Origin: Caulobacter sp. S45
GTDB lineage: Bacteria; Pseudomonadota; Alphaproteobacteria; Caulobacterales; Caulobacteraceae
Reading direction: 5' to 3'
DNA: 64,000 bases
NCBI RefSeq assembly: GCF_009765965.1
Contig: NZ_LMUL01000010.1
Coordinates: 124,001 to 188,000, forward strand
This document shows positions 16,424-24,621 of the stretch, piece after piece; position 1 is the first letter of the stretch; each line of letters begins with the position of its first letter. A model generated the notes under the pieces. That model was given only the letters and a program-made list of their open reading frames with translations, was not told the origin of the DNA and did no database searches. Both the position numbers and the translations under genes were made by a program.

Positions 16424-17743
16424 ATGCGTCGTAAAATGATCCGCCCGGCCGCCCCGCGTCCGCCCACGCCCCGCCCGTCCCCGCGCCCGGCCGCGGTCGC
16501 CCCGCCGCCCCAGGACCTGGAGCTGCTGATCGAGCGCGTCGCGCCCCAGGGCGAGGGTCTGGCCGAGGGGCCGATCTACGCCCCCATCACCCTGCCGGGC
16601 GAGCGCATCGCCGCCCGCGTCGTCGGCGAACGGGCCGAGGTGTTGAGCCTGCTGCAGGCCAGCCCCGATCGGATCGAGCCGCCATGCCCTCACTTCGGCG
16701 CCTGTGGCGGCTGCGCCCTGCAGCACTGGGCCCACGAACCCTACCTGGCCTGGAAGGTCGAGCAAATCCGCTCGGTATTGGCGCGCGAGCGGATCGAGAC
16801 CGAGTTCGCCGCCCCCTTCGCCGCCCCGCCCGGCACCCGCCGCCGCCTCGCCCTGCATGCGCGCAAGCGCGGCGGCCGCACCATCCTGGGCTTCAAGACC
16901 CGCCGGGCCTGGGACGTGGTCGAGGTGGTGGAGTGCCCGATCTCCGACCCGCGTCTGGTCGCGGCCCTGCCGCTGCTGGCCGCCTTCGCCGCTCCCCTGT
17001 TCCAGCACCCCAAGTCTGCGCCCACCCTGCACGTCACCTGGAGCGACGACGGGCTGGACGTCGACGTCACCGGGGTCGAGGCCAAGAGCGGCGGCCTGGA
17101 CGCCGACACCCGCGTGCGGCTGGCCGATGCGGCGGTGGCCGGTCGCTTCGCCCGCGCCACGCTCGGCGGCGAGATCATCTACCAGGCGCGCCGCCCCACT
17201 GTGCGCTTCGGCGTCGCCCGCGTGGCCTACCCGCCCGGCGGCTTCCTACAGGCGGTCGAGGCGGCCGAGCAGGCCATGGTCGCCTTCGCGGTCGAGGCGA
17301 CAGCCGGCGCGGATCGGGTGGCGGACCTGTTCTGCGGCTCGGGCGCCTTCACCTTCCGGTTGGCCGAGCACGCCAGCGTCACCGCCCTGGATTCCGGCGC
17401 GCCCGCGATCGCGGCGATCCGCGAGGCGGTGGCCGCCGCCCCCGGCCTCAAGCAGATCGACGCCCAGGCTCGCGACCTCGACCGCCGCCCCCTGCTGGCC
17501 ATGGAGATGAAGAAGCTGGACGCGGTGGTGTTCGACCCGCCCCGCGCCGGCGCAGTGGAGCAGGCCCGCCAGATCGCCGAGTCCAAGGTCGCGCGCGTGG
17601 TCGGCGTGTCGTGCAACCCAGCCACCTTCGCCCGCGACGCCCGCGTGCTGGTGGACGCCGGCTTCGTCCTGAAACGCGTGCTGCCGGTGGATCAATTCCT
17701 CTGGTCGCCCCATATCGAACTGGTCGGCGTCTTCGAGCGGTGA
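16424..17743 (+). CDS. TrmA/RlmD-type 23S rRNA/tRNA (uracil-5-)-methyltransferase
   Basis: 439 residues. After a Pro/Arg-rich N-terminus and a TRAM-like beta domain, four cysteines for a 4Fe-4S cluster appear at C88, C94, C97 and C171. The C-terminal Rossmann domain binds S-adenosylmethionine (ADLFCGSGAFTF) and has the VFDPPRAG motif and the catalytic nucleophile C397 in SCNPATF. Such enzymes make 5-methyluridine in rRNA or tRNA. Which RNA is modified cannot be told from sequence alone. ATG 16424 has GAGG five bases upstream; 16436 is a possible second start. The next gene begins two bases after its stop. Confidence 0.92.
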   Translation: MRRKMIRPAAPRPPTPRPSPRPAAVAPPPQDLELLIERVAPQGEGLAEGPIYAPITLPGERIAARVVGERAEVLSLLQASPDRIEPPCPHFGACGGCALQHWAHEPYLAWKVEQIRSVLARERIETEFAAPFAAPPGTRRRLALHARKRGGRTILGFKTRRAWDVVEVVECPISDPRLVAALPLLAAFAAPLFQHPKSAPTLHVTWSDDGLDVDVTGVEAKSGGLDADTRVRLADAAVAGRFARATLGGEIIYQARRPTVRFGVARVAYPPGGFLQAVEAAEQAMVAFAVEATAGADRVADLFCGSGAFTFRLAEHASVTALDSGAPAIAAIREAVAAAPGLKQIDAQARDLDRRPLLAMEMKKLDAVVFDPPRAGAVEQARQIAESKVARVVGVSCNPATFARDARVLVDAGFVLKRVLPVDQFLWSPHIELVGVFER

Positions 17744-17745
17744 GC

Positions 17746-18834
17746 ATGGACCAGGACCAGGCGGGCGAACCCCGCGCGTTTTCCAAGGCGTCGGATGGCC
17801 CCAAGGCCTTCCAGGGCGACGTTCGGACCTATCGCGCCCTGTCCACCGTCAAGGCCGCCTGGTGGAGCGCCAACAAGGCGTTGGGCCGCGCTGTGACCCG
17901 CCGCGACGAAGGCGAGGTCGAGGTCCCCGCCTTCACCGCCCCGCCGCCGCCCTCGGGCGTGGTGCGCGAGGCCTGGCTGGAGGCGTTCCGCAAGGAGGCT
18001 CGCGACGTCGCCGCCGGCCTCTATCCGGTGGACGAGGGAGCCGCCGACGACCATCCCCTACGCGCGGTGCGCCGGGCCGCCGACGTGCTCGCCGACGCCC
18101 GCCGGGTCAGCGCACGCCGCAAGCGCGGTGGGGCGACCGAGGCGCGCGAGCATGCCGACTCGCCGGCCTATCCGACCTATTACCGCCAGAACTTCCACTT
18201 CCAGTCCGGCGGCTGGTTCACCGCCGATAGCGCGCGCCGCTACGAGGCCCAGGTCGAGTCGCTGTTCTCCGGCGCCGCCGGGCCGATGCGCCGACGCGCC
18301 CTGGCGCTGCTGGCCCGGGCGTGGCGCGAGCGCGACCAGCGCGGCCTGCGGATCGCCGACGTGGCCTGCGGCTCGGGCGCCTTCCTGCGCGACCTGACCA
18401 CCGCCTTCCCGCGCGCCGAGATCGGCGGGGTCGACCTGTCCCACGCCTATCTGTGCGAGGCGCGCCGCCGCGCCGGGACCGGGGTGATCCAGGCCTCGGC
18501 CGAGCGGCTGCCTTTCGCCGACGCCAGCCTGGACGCTGTCACCTGCATCTACCTGTTCCACGAACTGCCGCCCAAGGTGCGGCCCAGGGTGGCGGCCGAA
18601 CTCGCGCGCGTGCTCAAGCCTGGCGGCCTGCTGGCCTTCGCCGACTCCCTCCAGACGGTGGACGAACCGCGCGTCGGCCGCCTGATCGAAGCCTTCCCCG
18701 CCTTCTTCCACGAACCCTACTACGCCAGCTACCAGACCACTGACCTCGACGCCCTGTTCGGGAAGGCGGGGCTGGAGGCGGTGGACCGGGATGCGGCGTT
18801 CCTGACCAAGGCGGTGCTGTTCCGGCGGGGGTGA
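17746..18834 (+). CDS. Class I SAM-dependent methyltransferase
   Basis: 362 residues. The first half is a helical, basic region without a recognised domain but with TYYRQNFHFQSGGWFTADSA, typical of a small family of bacterial methyltransferases. The second half is a Rossmann methyltransferase with RIADVACGSGAFLRDL (motif I), GGVDLSHAYL (motif II), ASAERLPFADASLDAVTC and ELARVLKPGGLLAFADS. Substrate unknown. It starts two bases after the RNA methyltransferase and is surely co-transcribed with it. Confidence 0.85.
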   Translation: MDQDQAGEPRAFSKASDGPKAFQGDVRTYRALSTVKAAWWSANKALGRAVTRRDEGEVEVPAFTAPPPPSGVVREAWLEAFRKEARDVAAGLYPVDEGAADDHPLRAVRRAADVLADARRVSARRKRGGATEAREHADSPAYPTYYRQNFHFQSGGWFTADSARRYEAQVESLFSGAAGPMRRRALALLARAWRERDQRGLRIADVACGSGAFLRDLTTAFPRAEIGGVDLSHAYLCEARRRAGTGVIQASAERLPFADASLDAVTCIYLFHELPPKVRPRVAAELARVLKPGGLLAFADSLQTVDEPRVGRLIEAFPAFFHEPYYASYQTTDLDALFGKAGLEAVDRDAAFLTKAVLFRRG

Positions 18835-19075
18835 GGATGGCTTGGCCCAGCCGAAAGCGGACTGACAGAAGGGCGGCTGAGGATGGGGAGCACGCCTTGG
18901 CCTAGCGCCGACAACTCGCCGTTTTCGGCCTCGGCGCGGCGCCCTCCCTTCCGCGCCCAAGGCGATTTCTCGCAAACTCATGCGGCGGTTCGAATGCCGG
19001 TCACTCCGGCGCGGAAGCGCTCGACAATGGCCAGGCAGGGCCAGAGCCAACGATCGGGCGCTTCGTTTACTTCGC

Positions 19076-19330
19076 CTACTTCGTGGCCGCGGGCGCCTTC
19101 GTTGCCTTTGCCTTTGCCTTTGCCTTCGCCAGCTTCTTCACCTTCGCCGCCTTCGCCGGCTTCGCCGGCTTCGCCGGCTTCGCCGGCTTCGCCGACGCAT
19201 CTGACGACGGCGCCGCGGGCGCCGAGGCCGCGGGCGCATCTGACCGGGCCATCGCGGCCATGGGCGCGAGAACGATCGCGGTGAATCCGACCGAGGCGGC
19301 GAGGCCGATGGCGGCGAGTTTCTTCAACAT
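19076..19330 (-). CDS. Small exported Lys/Pro/Ala-repeat protein
   Basis: 84 residues. A signal peptide (MLKKLAAIGLAASVGF to about MAAMA) is followed by an Ala/Ser/Pro stretch, then a tail of tandem KPA units and KAKAKAK, like the tail of histone H1 but on a secreted protein. The DNA shows the tandem unit as repeated TTCGCCGGC on the plus strand. ATG 19330 is preferred over an upstream start because an AAGGAT box and a perfect signal peptide follow it. Function unknown; a basic tail in the periplasm could bind anionic surface polymers or DNA. Confidence 0.7.
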   Translation of the reverse strand: MLKKLAAIGLAASVGFTAIVLAPMAAMARSDAPAASAPAAPSSDASAKPAKPAKPAKPAKAAKVKKLAKAKAKAKATKAPAATK

Positions 19331-19914
19331 GGCAGGGGATCCTTGTGATGGTGGGCTGGCGGGCCCAGGATGATCCCTCACCGCCCTCCAGGCTCCCTTA
19401 AATCTAGACCGCTTTTCGTCTCCATCGGGGGTGATTTCGGGTAGGGTGGAAGAGTTCGTGGGGCAGCATGAGGAATAGAGACGGGTAGGGTCCGCTTATT
19501 TTTGCGTAGAATACGGCTGATTGACCCTATCCGGCGACCGAAAACGACCCCGCTAGCCGTGCAGACGAGCGATTTGCTCTTATCTCCACTTGTTTTAACG
19601 GCGACGGTAGCTGAGGAAGAAGTGTTGGTGGCGGAATTTCCTGTACTCTTGGAAGCCAACGCTGGAGCCGATTCCTCCGCGAGCGTGATCTATCGTTTGG
19701 CCGGAGAACTCGCGCCCGTCCTTGCCGTGGGTGTGAGCCAGCGCCGGGTCTTCTTCGAACAGCACATCCCGTTTTGGAAGTATCCTGATATGCAGACCTT
19801 ACGAACGTCGCCTTAGGGTCGTTAGCGGCCATTGCTTTCCACCGCTCATCCCGGCATTCGCCGGGATGAGCCGAAGTAGGGAGGGCGATCAGATTTTCCC
19901 AACCCCCGCACAGC
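19331..19914. other. 584-bp stretch with no convincing gene
   Basis: Frames on both strands are open for up to about 135 codons, but none has a good RBS, a known domain or the codon bias of neighbours. The centre (about 19490-19660) is lower in GC than the surroundings. The only clear structure is the 28-bp hairpin at 19844-19871. It may hold gene remnants. Confidence 0.4.
19844..19871. repeat. Perfect hairpin related to the GIY-YIG element ends
   Basis: GCTCATCCCGGC (19844-19855), a four-base loop ATTC, then GCCGGGATGAGC (19860-19871). It equals the outer part of one end of the element at 22154-22542 joined to the outer part of the other end, with everything between missing. Confidence 0.8.
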
Positions 19915-19945
19915 AAAAAAGGGGCGGCGCATGACACGCCGCCCC
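19915..19945 (-). terminator. Rho-independent terminator of the Hsp20 gene
   Basis: A 9-bp GC stem (GGGGCGGCG at 19921-19929 with CGCCGCCCC at 19937-19945) is followed, read on the minus strand, by six T. It lies about 50 bases after the Hsp20 stop. Confidence 0.88.
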
Positions 19946-19996
19946 TCCTGCGCCCGCGTCTAGGGAGCGATCAGCGGGCGAACAGTTTTCTCGGCC

Positions 19997-20482
19997 TTAC
20001 GCCGCCTGGGCGTGGGCCGGGGCGTCGATCAACTCGGCGGTCGCGGTCGGGGCGGGACGCGCGCCAGCGGCGATCTCGATGCGGCGGGGTTTCAGGCTCT
20101 CGGGCAGCTCGCGCTTGAGCGAGATGGAGAGCAGGCCGTCGGCGAGCTGGGCGTCGATCACCGCCACATGGTCGGCGAGCTGGAACCGGCGGTCGAAGTT
20201 GCGCTCGGCCAGGCCGCGATGCAGGTAGCGGCGGCCCTCGTCGGAGGCGGCCTTGCGGCCGGCGACGGTGAGCACGTTCTCCTTCACGTCCACGGTCAGC
20301 TCGTCGGGATGGAAGCCCGCCACCGCGATCTCGATCCGATAGGCGTCTTCGCCCACGGTTTCGATGTTGTAGGGGGGATAGCCGGAGCTGGTTTCGGCCT
20401 TGGCGGCGGCTTCGAGCAGCGTCGCCAGACGATCGAAGCCCACGGCGGAGCGGTAAAGCGGGGCGAAATCCAAGGTTCGCAT
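19997..20482 (-). CDS. Small heat-shock protein, Hsp20/alpha-crystallin family
   Basis: 161 residues. The alpha-crystallin domain spans about 36-130, with YRIEIAVAGFHPDELTVDVKENVLTVAG and the R-x-F-x-L motif in NFDRRFQLADHV, then DGLLSISLKRELPE. It binds unfolding proteins without ATP in the cytoplasm. The tail lacks a strong I-x-I motif but has RRIEIAAG. The ATG at 20482 has AGAAGGA eight bases upstream. A heat-shock (RpoH) promoter and a structured 5' leader precede it, and a strong terminator follows, so it is a single-gene transcript. Confidence 0.95.
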   Translation of the reverse strand: MRTLDFAPLYRSAVGFDRLATLLEAAAKAETSSGYPPYNIETVGEDAYRIEIAVAGFHPDELTVDVKENVLTVAGRKAASDEGRRYLHRGLAERNFDRRFQLADHVAVIDAQLADGLLSISLKRELPESLKPRRIEIAAGARPAPTATAELIDAPAHAQAA

Positions 20483-20600
20483 TGTGTTGTTCCTTCTCAT
20501 CAAGCAAGGACGTCCGTGGAGACCATCCACGGTCGCGACGTTCAAGGTCCGGACGAGCAAAAAGCCTCGCCTGGACTGGAGACCCGAGATCGGCGTCTCC
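20483..20600 (-). promoter_or_regulatory. Candidate ROSE-like RNA thermometer in the Hsp20 leader
   Basis: The leader of about 118 bases has a GC hairpin CCGTGG-7-CCACGG and, next to the start, UCCUU that can pair with the AAGGA ribosome-binding site, with UUGCU in the same arm as in ROSE elements of alphaproteobacterial small heat-shock genes. Structure is inferred by eye, not folded. Confidence 0.5.
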
Positions 20601-20606
20601 GTCAGC

Positions 20607-20636
20607 ATAGATGGGATGGCTCCGACGTCGTGCAAG
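20607..20636 (-). promoter_or_regulatory. RpoH (heat-shock sigma) promoter of Hsp20 gene
   Basis: On the minus strand CTTGCA (20636-20631) and CCCATCTAT (20615-20607) are 15 bases apart, close to the alphaproteobacterial RpoH pattern CTTG...CCCATnT. Confidence 0.7.
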
Positions 20637-20685
20637 CGAGCCGAATGCGAAATAAATGCTGTTTTGACGTTGAGTGATGCGGTGT

Positions 20686-20792
20686 GCGTCCTTCGAGACG
20701 CCCTTCGGGCTCCTCAGGATGACGGGCCTTGGTGGATCGCAGAAACCTTCGTCATGCTGAGGAGCGGCGAAAGCCGCGTCTCGAAGCACGCG
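20686..20792. repeat. Double-hairpin dispersed repeat, copy C
   Basis: Arms as in the other copies, one base off in the left end (GCGTCCTTCGAGACG). Tips are CCCTTCGGG and CGGCTTTCGCCG. It lies between the Hsp20 promoter and the SCP2 gene. Confidence 0.88.
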
Positions 20793-20862
20793 GGTCTCCA
20801 CCCCCTTGCGCGCTGCGACGCCTAGGCGATATCGCTTAGGGTCTGAAAACAAAGGACGACCC

Positions 20863-21171
20863 ATGGCCACGCTCGAACAGATCACCGATCGCTTCCGCAC
20901 GGCGGTGGGCGAGGACTCCGGGCTGGGCTGCAAGGTGAAGTTCGCGCTGAAGGGCGAGGGTGTGGTGCTGATCGACGGCGGCGAGGTCAGCAACGCCGAC
21001 GACCCGGCCGACCTGGTCATGACCCTGTCGCTGTCCGACCTGGAGGCGCTGGGCGAAAAGCGGCTCGACCCGATGATGGCCTTCATGACCGGCCGGCTGA
21101 AGGTGTCGGACATGAACCTGGCCATGCAGCTCCAGCCCAAGATGCAGGCCCTGTTCAACCGGGCCAAGTAG
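20863..21171 (+). CDS. SCP2 sterol-binding-domain protein
   Basis: 102 residues, about the length of one SCP2 domain, a small lipid-binding fold. Typical features are VKFALKGEGVVLIDGG and the helix-rich end LDPMMAFMTGRLKVSDMNLAMQLQPKMQAL, in which family members bind fatty acyl groups. Start ATG 20863 follows AAAGGA. The gene ends one base before the GTG of a lipase-like hydrolase, so the two form an operon and may both handle lipids. Confidence 0.88.
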   Translation: MATLEQITDRFRTAVGEDSGLGCKVKFALKGEGVVLIDGGEVSNADDPADLVMTLSLSDLEALGEKRLDPMMAFMTGRLKVSDMNLAMQLQPKMQALFNRAK

Positions 21172-21172
21172 G

Positions 21173-22117
21173 GTGGACCCCGCGCCGCTGCTGGACCTGC
21201 CGCAGGCCCCGATCCCGAAGGGCGGCCGGGCGGAGTGGTTCCTCGGCGCGGACGGGGCCCGGTTGCGCGCGGCCCTGTTCCCGCCGACCGCGCCTGCGCG
21301 CGGCTCGGTGGTGCTCAGCCCCGGCCGCACCGAGCCGCTGGAGAAGTATTTCGAGGTGATCGGCGAGTTGCAGGCGCGCGGCTTCACCGTGCTGGTGCAC
21401 GACTGGCGTGGGCAGGGGCTGTCGGCGCGCTGGCTGGCCGACCGGCAAAAGAGCCACGCGCGCGGCTGGCGGCCCTTCCTGTCCGACTTCCGCCGTCTGC
21501 TGGATGGGTTCGAGGCGCGCCTGCCCAAGCCGTGGATCGCGTTGGCCCACTCGATGGGCGGCGGCCTGACCCTGCTGGCCCTGGCCGAGGGCGAGCGGCG
21601 GTTTTCCGCTTGTGTGCTGTCCTCGCCCATGCTCGGCGTGCAGCTGGACGGTTTCCCCGAGCCGCTGGTGCGCAGTCTGTCGTGGTTCATGACCCTGATC
21701 GGGCGCGCCGGCGCCTATGTCTATCCCGAACCGATCCGTCGGGCCGAGGTGATCGAGAAAGGGCCGCTCTTGACCCACGACACCGCGCGCCGCGCCCGCT
21801 ACATGGCCCAGCTGGCGGCGGAGCCGGACCTGAAGGTCGACGGTGTCACCTGGGGCTGGCTGAGCTTCGCGCTCGCCCTGACCCTGCGGATCGAGAAGCT
21901 GCCCGGCATGGAGCGGATCGACATCCCGGTGATCTGCGTCGCCGCCGAGGACGACCACTTCTGCACCACCCCTCCCCAACGCGCCGCCATCGCCCGCGCG
22001 CCGCAGGGCCGCTATGTGCCGGTGGAGGGGGCCTATCACGAGGTGATGATGGAGGTGGATGCGCGGCGCGCGGTGTTCTGGGCGGCGTTCGATGAGGTGG
22101 TAGGGGAGGTGGGGTAG
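21173..22117 (+). CDS. Alpha/beta hydrolase, lysophospholipase-like
   Basis: 314 residues of the Hydrolase_4/monoacylglycerol-lipase type. The nucleophile elbow is ALAHSMGGGL (G-x-S-x-G variant HSMGG), the acid is in VAAEDDHF and the histidine in EGAYHEVMME. VLVHDWRGQGLSARW is the usual oxyanion-side block. It starts with GTG one base after the SCP2 stop, so translation is likely coupled. No signal peptide. Expected substrate: lysophospholipids or monoacylglycerols. Confidence 0.9.
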   Translation: MDPAPLLDLPQAPIPKGGRAEWFLGADGARLRAALFPPTAPARGSVVLSPGRTEPLEKYFEVIGELQARGFTVLVHDWRGQGLSARWLADRQKSHARGWRPFLSDFRRLLDGFEARLPKPWIALAHSMGGGLTLLALAEGERRFSACVLSSPMLGVQLDGFPEPLVRSLSWFMTLIGRAGAYVYPEPIRRAEVIEKGPLLTHDTARRARYMAQLAAEPDLKVDGVTWGWLSFALALTLRIEKLPGMERIDIPVICVAAEDDHFCTTPPQRAAIARAPQGRYVPVEGAYHEVMMEVDARRAVFWAAFDEVVGEVG

Positions 22118-22153
22118 GGCGAACGCTCACGCCCCCAATGATCCACTTTATTT

Positions 22154-22542
22154 TCAACCGCTCATCCCGGCGAATGCCGGGACCCAGATCGTATGGCTCC
22201 ACGCAAGCATGGCGTTCTACGTCTACATCGTCGCCAGCGCTCGCAACGGCACGATCTATATCGGCAGCACCGATGATCTCGCCCAACGCGCCTGGCAGCA
22301 CAAATCGAAAGGGATCGCGGGTTTCGCCGCCCAGCACGGCTGCACCGATCTGGTCTGGTACGAAGTCCACGACAGCCGAGAAACCGCCTTCCGCCGCGAG
22401 CGCCAACTCAAGGAATGGCGCCGAAGCTGGAAGCTTCTGCTGATCGAACAGGCCAACCCGACCTGGGCCGATCTATACGAGACCCTAAACAACTGAGGTC
22501 GCGCCTTATGATCTGGGTCCCGGCATTCGCCGGGATGAGCGG
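22154..22542 (+). mobile_element. GIY-YIG gene bounded by inverted repeats, element 1
   Basis: The left end (22154-22201) and right end (22501-22542) are inverted copies of CCGCTCATCCCGGCGAATGC plus GGGACCCAGATC. Beyond this shared part the two ends differ: the left continues GTATGGCTCCA, the right (reversed) ATAAGGCGC. The same two distinct ends recur at 57431-57478 and 57340-57381, each with one mismatch. A single GIY-YIG nuclease gene fills the space. This is the pattern of a small mobile unit with its own enzyme; mobility is inferred. No target duplication was seen. Confidence 0.6.
22209..22496 (+). CDS. GIY-YIG single-domain endonuclease
   Basis: 95 residues, almost entirely one GIY-YIG domain of the YhbQ/UPF0213 branch. 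The two strands are YVYIVAS (4-10) and TIYIGSTDDLAQR (15-27, with the catalytic arginine R27); the metal-binding glutamate is E64 in RERQLKEW. Such domains nick or cut DNA. The ATG follows the left inverted repeat by eight bases and the stop lies four bases before the right repeat, so gene and repeats form one compact unit. Its RBS is poor, suggesting low expression. Confidence 0.88.
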   Translation: MAFYVYIVASARNGTIYIGSTDDLAQRAWQHKSKGIAGFAAQHGCTDLVWYEVHDSRETAFRRERQLKEWRRSWKLLLIEQANPTWADLYETLNN

Positions 22543-22592
22543 AGTGGGGTTGGAGAGGACCGCTCTCAACCCCGGGGCGGACGCTCGGTCGA

Positions 22593-22892
22593 TCAAATCG
22601 GCTCGATCAACAGCGACTCCAGCCTAGCCGCGCGTCCTCGGGGAAGTGACTTAAGGCAGGCTATAATGCCCTCGGCTCTAGAATCTGTGAGCACTTCATC
22701 TGCTTTGGTTAGGTCGCGAAGGTGACCAGAGAGCCGATGAATGTCCTCGTTAATTTCGCGCATCTGGCGCTCAGTATCCGGAAGGCCATAAGCACCGCGT
22801 GCTTTGACGGTAAATTCATTGATAATAGATGCGAGGAAGCAAAGCGCCTTCATCCGAGGCGCGGAGACGAGTCGGTCGATTTCTTCCTTCAT
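22593..22892 (-). CDS. Hypothetical protein
   Basis: 99 residues, mostly helical by composition, with no domain I recognise. It includes a stretch TERQMREINEDIHRLSGHLRDLTKADEVL, which could form a coiled coil. The ATG at 22892 has AGGA eight bases upstream. Base composition is lower in GC than the neighbours, compatible with recent acquisition. It stands alone between the GIY-YIG element and the thiol-disulfide gene. Confidence 0.6.
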   Translation of the reverse strand: MKEEIDRLVSAPRMKALCFLASIINEFTVKARGAYGLPDTERQMREINEDIHRLSGHLRDLTKADEVLTDSRAEGIIACLKSLPRGRAARLESLLIEPI

Positions 22893-22970
22893 CTTGCCAT
22901 CCTGCCGAACATATGACCGCTGTCACTCATAGCTGGCTCAACCCTCGCCCATAAGAGCGAGGAAAGCGTC

Positions 22971-23609
22971 CTACTTAACCGCCGCCATCGCCTTGGCGAT
23001 CTCCGCATCCAGCGTGGTCAGCGGCTGGTAGCCCGCCTGCAGCACCTTGCCGTTGATGACGAAGGTGGGCGTGGCGTTGACGTTGTCGCGCTTGGAGTTG
23101 GCGTCGACGCGCTTGGCCAGGGCCTGCAGTGCGGCGTCGTTCTTCACGCAGGCGTCGAACTGGGCCTGGTTGAACCCGGCGCTGGCGGCGATGTTGAGCA
23201 GCACCTGGCGGGGCTGGTCGAACAGGCCGGGCTGGCTGCGGTAGATCGCGTCCACCACCGAGAAGTACTTGTCCTTGCCCGCGCACCGCGCCAGCAGGAA
23301 GCCGGAGGCGGCCACCGTCACCTCGTCGCTGTTGCCGACCAGCATCTCGCGATAGACGAAGTGGACCTTGCCGGTGTCGATATACTTGGCCTTGAAGTCC
23401 GGATAGACCTCGCGGAACCAGCGGCCGCAGATCGGGCAGGCGACCGAGGCGTACTCCACCACCGTGACCTTGGCGTTCGGATCGCCCTGGGTCATGTCCT
23501 CCGGCATCAGGGCGGCGTAGGACGCGCCGTGGGAGCCGCATCCGGCCAGCAGGGCGGGGGCCATCAGGCCGAGGACGGCTGTGCGCCGGTTGAGGATCGA
23601 CACCGACAT
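22971..23609 (-). CDS. DsbA-like thiol-disulfide lipoprotein
   Basis: 212 residues with a lipobox LLAGC (lipid cysteine C24) and a thioredoxin-fold DsbA-like domain. The active site is C58-P-I-C61 in SVACPICGRWF, and the cis-proline loop is NATPTFVING. The CPIC type and the Thioredoxin_4 layout (KVTVVEYASVAC at the start of the fold) match periplasmic oxidases or isomerases related to ScoI/BdbD. It probably forms or reshuffles disulfides in exported proteins while anchored to the membrane. Single gene with a HisN-like gene upstream on the same strand. Confidence 0.9.
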   Translation of the reverse strand: MSVSILNRRTAVLGLMAPALLAGCGSHGASYAALMPEDMTQGDPNAKVTVVEYASVACPICGRWFREVYPDFKAKYIDTGKVHFVYREMLVGNSDEVTVAASGFLLARCAGKDKYFSVVDAIYRSQPGLFDQPRQVLLNIAASAGFNQAQFDACVKNDAALQALAKRVDANSKRDNVNATPTFVINGKVLQAGYQPLTTLDAEIAKAMAAVK

Positions 23610-23710
23610 GCTGATCGCGCTCCTGGCCTCATCGCGAGAGGCATGGCCAACTCAAACGGCGTAGTTAGCGTCTTCGCCCGGAACGGTACAGGGGTGTCGG
23701 CGGAGGCGGC

Positions 23711-24538
23711 TCAGTCCGCCGCCGGGGCCAACAGGGCCAGCGCCTGATCGAGGCAGCGGCGGTCGCCGGCCAGCAGCACCTGGCCGCCCTTGGCCCCGAC
23801 CGGTTCGCCGCGCCAGTTGGTCATGAAGCCGCCCGCGCCCTGCATCAGCGGGATGGCGGGCTCCACGTCCCAGGCCTTGCAGGCGGCGGGCTCGACCACG
23901 ACGTCCATGGTCCCCAGCGCCGCCATGGCGAAATAGTAGCCGTCGCCGCCCATGCGGGTCAGCTTGGCGGCGTCGCGCACGCCCTGGAACACGCGCTGCT
24001 CGTCGGGGCGGAAATAGGCCTGCGGGTCGGTGACGCCGACGATGGCGTCGGCCAGCCCCGCGCACGGCTTGACGGCCAGCGGGCGGACAGTGTCGCGATG
24101 GATCAGGCGCGAACCGAGCGCCGTGCCCACGAACATCTCGTCCATATAGGGCTGGGCGATCAGGCCGACCACAGGCGCGCCCTGCCAGCGCAGCGCGATC
24201 AGGGTGGTCCAGAGCGGGACGCCGGCGATGAAGCCGCGCGTGCCGTCGACGGGGTCGAGCACCCAGACGAACTCGGCGTCCGGCTTATCCTCGCCGTACT
24301 CCTCGCCGATCACGCCGTGGTCGGGGAAGCGCTTGGCGATGGCCTGGCGCATGGCCGCCTCCGCCCCCCGGTCGGCGGCGGTGACGGGATCGAAGGCCAG
24401 CCCCTGCGGGCCGCCCTTGTCCTCAAGTCCGTTCTCGTTGCGGAACAGCGGCAGGATGGCGGCGCCGGCGGCGCGCGCCAGCTCCACGGCGAAATTCTCG
24501 AAGCCTGAGAGCTGGGTCGGGGACAGGTCTGTCGACAT
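23711..24538 (-). CDS. Inositol-monophosphatase-family phosphatase, HisN-like
   Basis: 275 residues. The metal-binding motifs of the family are all present: VIGEEYGED (E79-E80), WVLDPVDGTRGF (D95, D98, T100) and KAWDVEPAIPLMQGAGG. In Alphaproteobacteria proteins with this exact layout (FIAGVPLWTTLIAL) are histidinol-phosphate phosphatases that complete histidine synthesis, but other members dephosphorylate inositol phosphates or 3'-phosphoadenosine phosphate. No other his gene is nearby, so the HisN role rests on family resemblance. Confidence 0.85.
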   Translation of the reverse strand: MSTDLSPTQLSGFENFAVELARAAGAAILPLFRNENGLEDKGGPQGLAFDPVTAADRGAEAAMRQAIAKRFPDHGVIGEEYGEDKPDAEFVWVLDPVDGTRGFIAGVPLWTTLIALRWQGAPVVGLIAQPYMDEMFVGTALGSRLIHRDTVRPLAVKPCAGLADAIVGVTDPQAYFRPDEQRVFQGVRDAAKLTRMGGDGYYFAMAALGTMDVVVEPAACKAWDVEPAIPLMQGAGGFMTNWRGEPVGAKGGQVLLAGDRRCLDQALALLAPAAD

Positions 24539-24621
24539 CTGGGCGAGATAGCCGGGATGGGCCGGCGGGGGAAGCGTGTACGCCCCGCCGCCGGCCGGTT
24601 TCGTCTACCTGCCGCCCGTGT

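Noticed and set aside
16684-18834. Apparent 716-residue fusion ending in a methyltransferase
   Set aside because: The N-terminal half is a shadow of the RNA methyltransferase; the real start is ATG 17746.
19130-19200. Tandem repeat that might suggest a CRISPR-like array
   Set aside because: The unit is 9 bases with no spacers and encodes the KPA repeats of a small secreted protein.
19502-19816. 104-codon open frame on the plus strand
   Set aside because: No ribosome site, no recognised domain, and competing frames on the other strand are equally open; kept only as part of an unassigned stretch.
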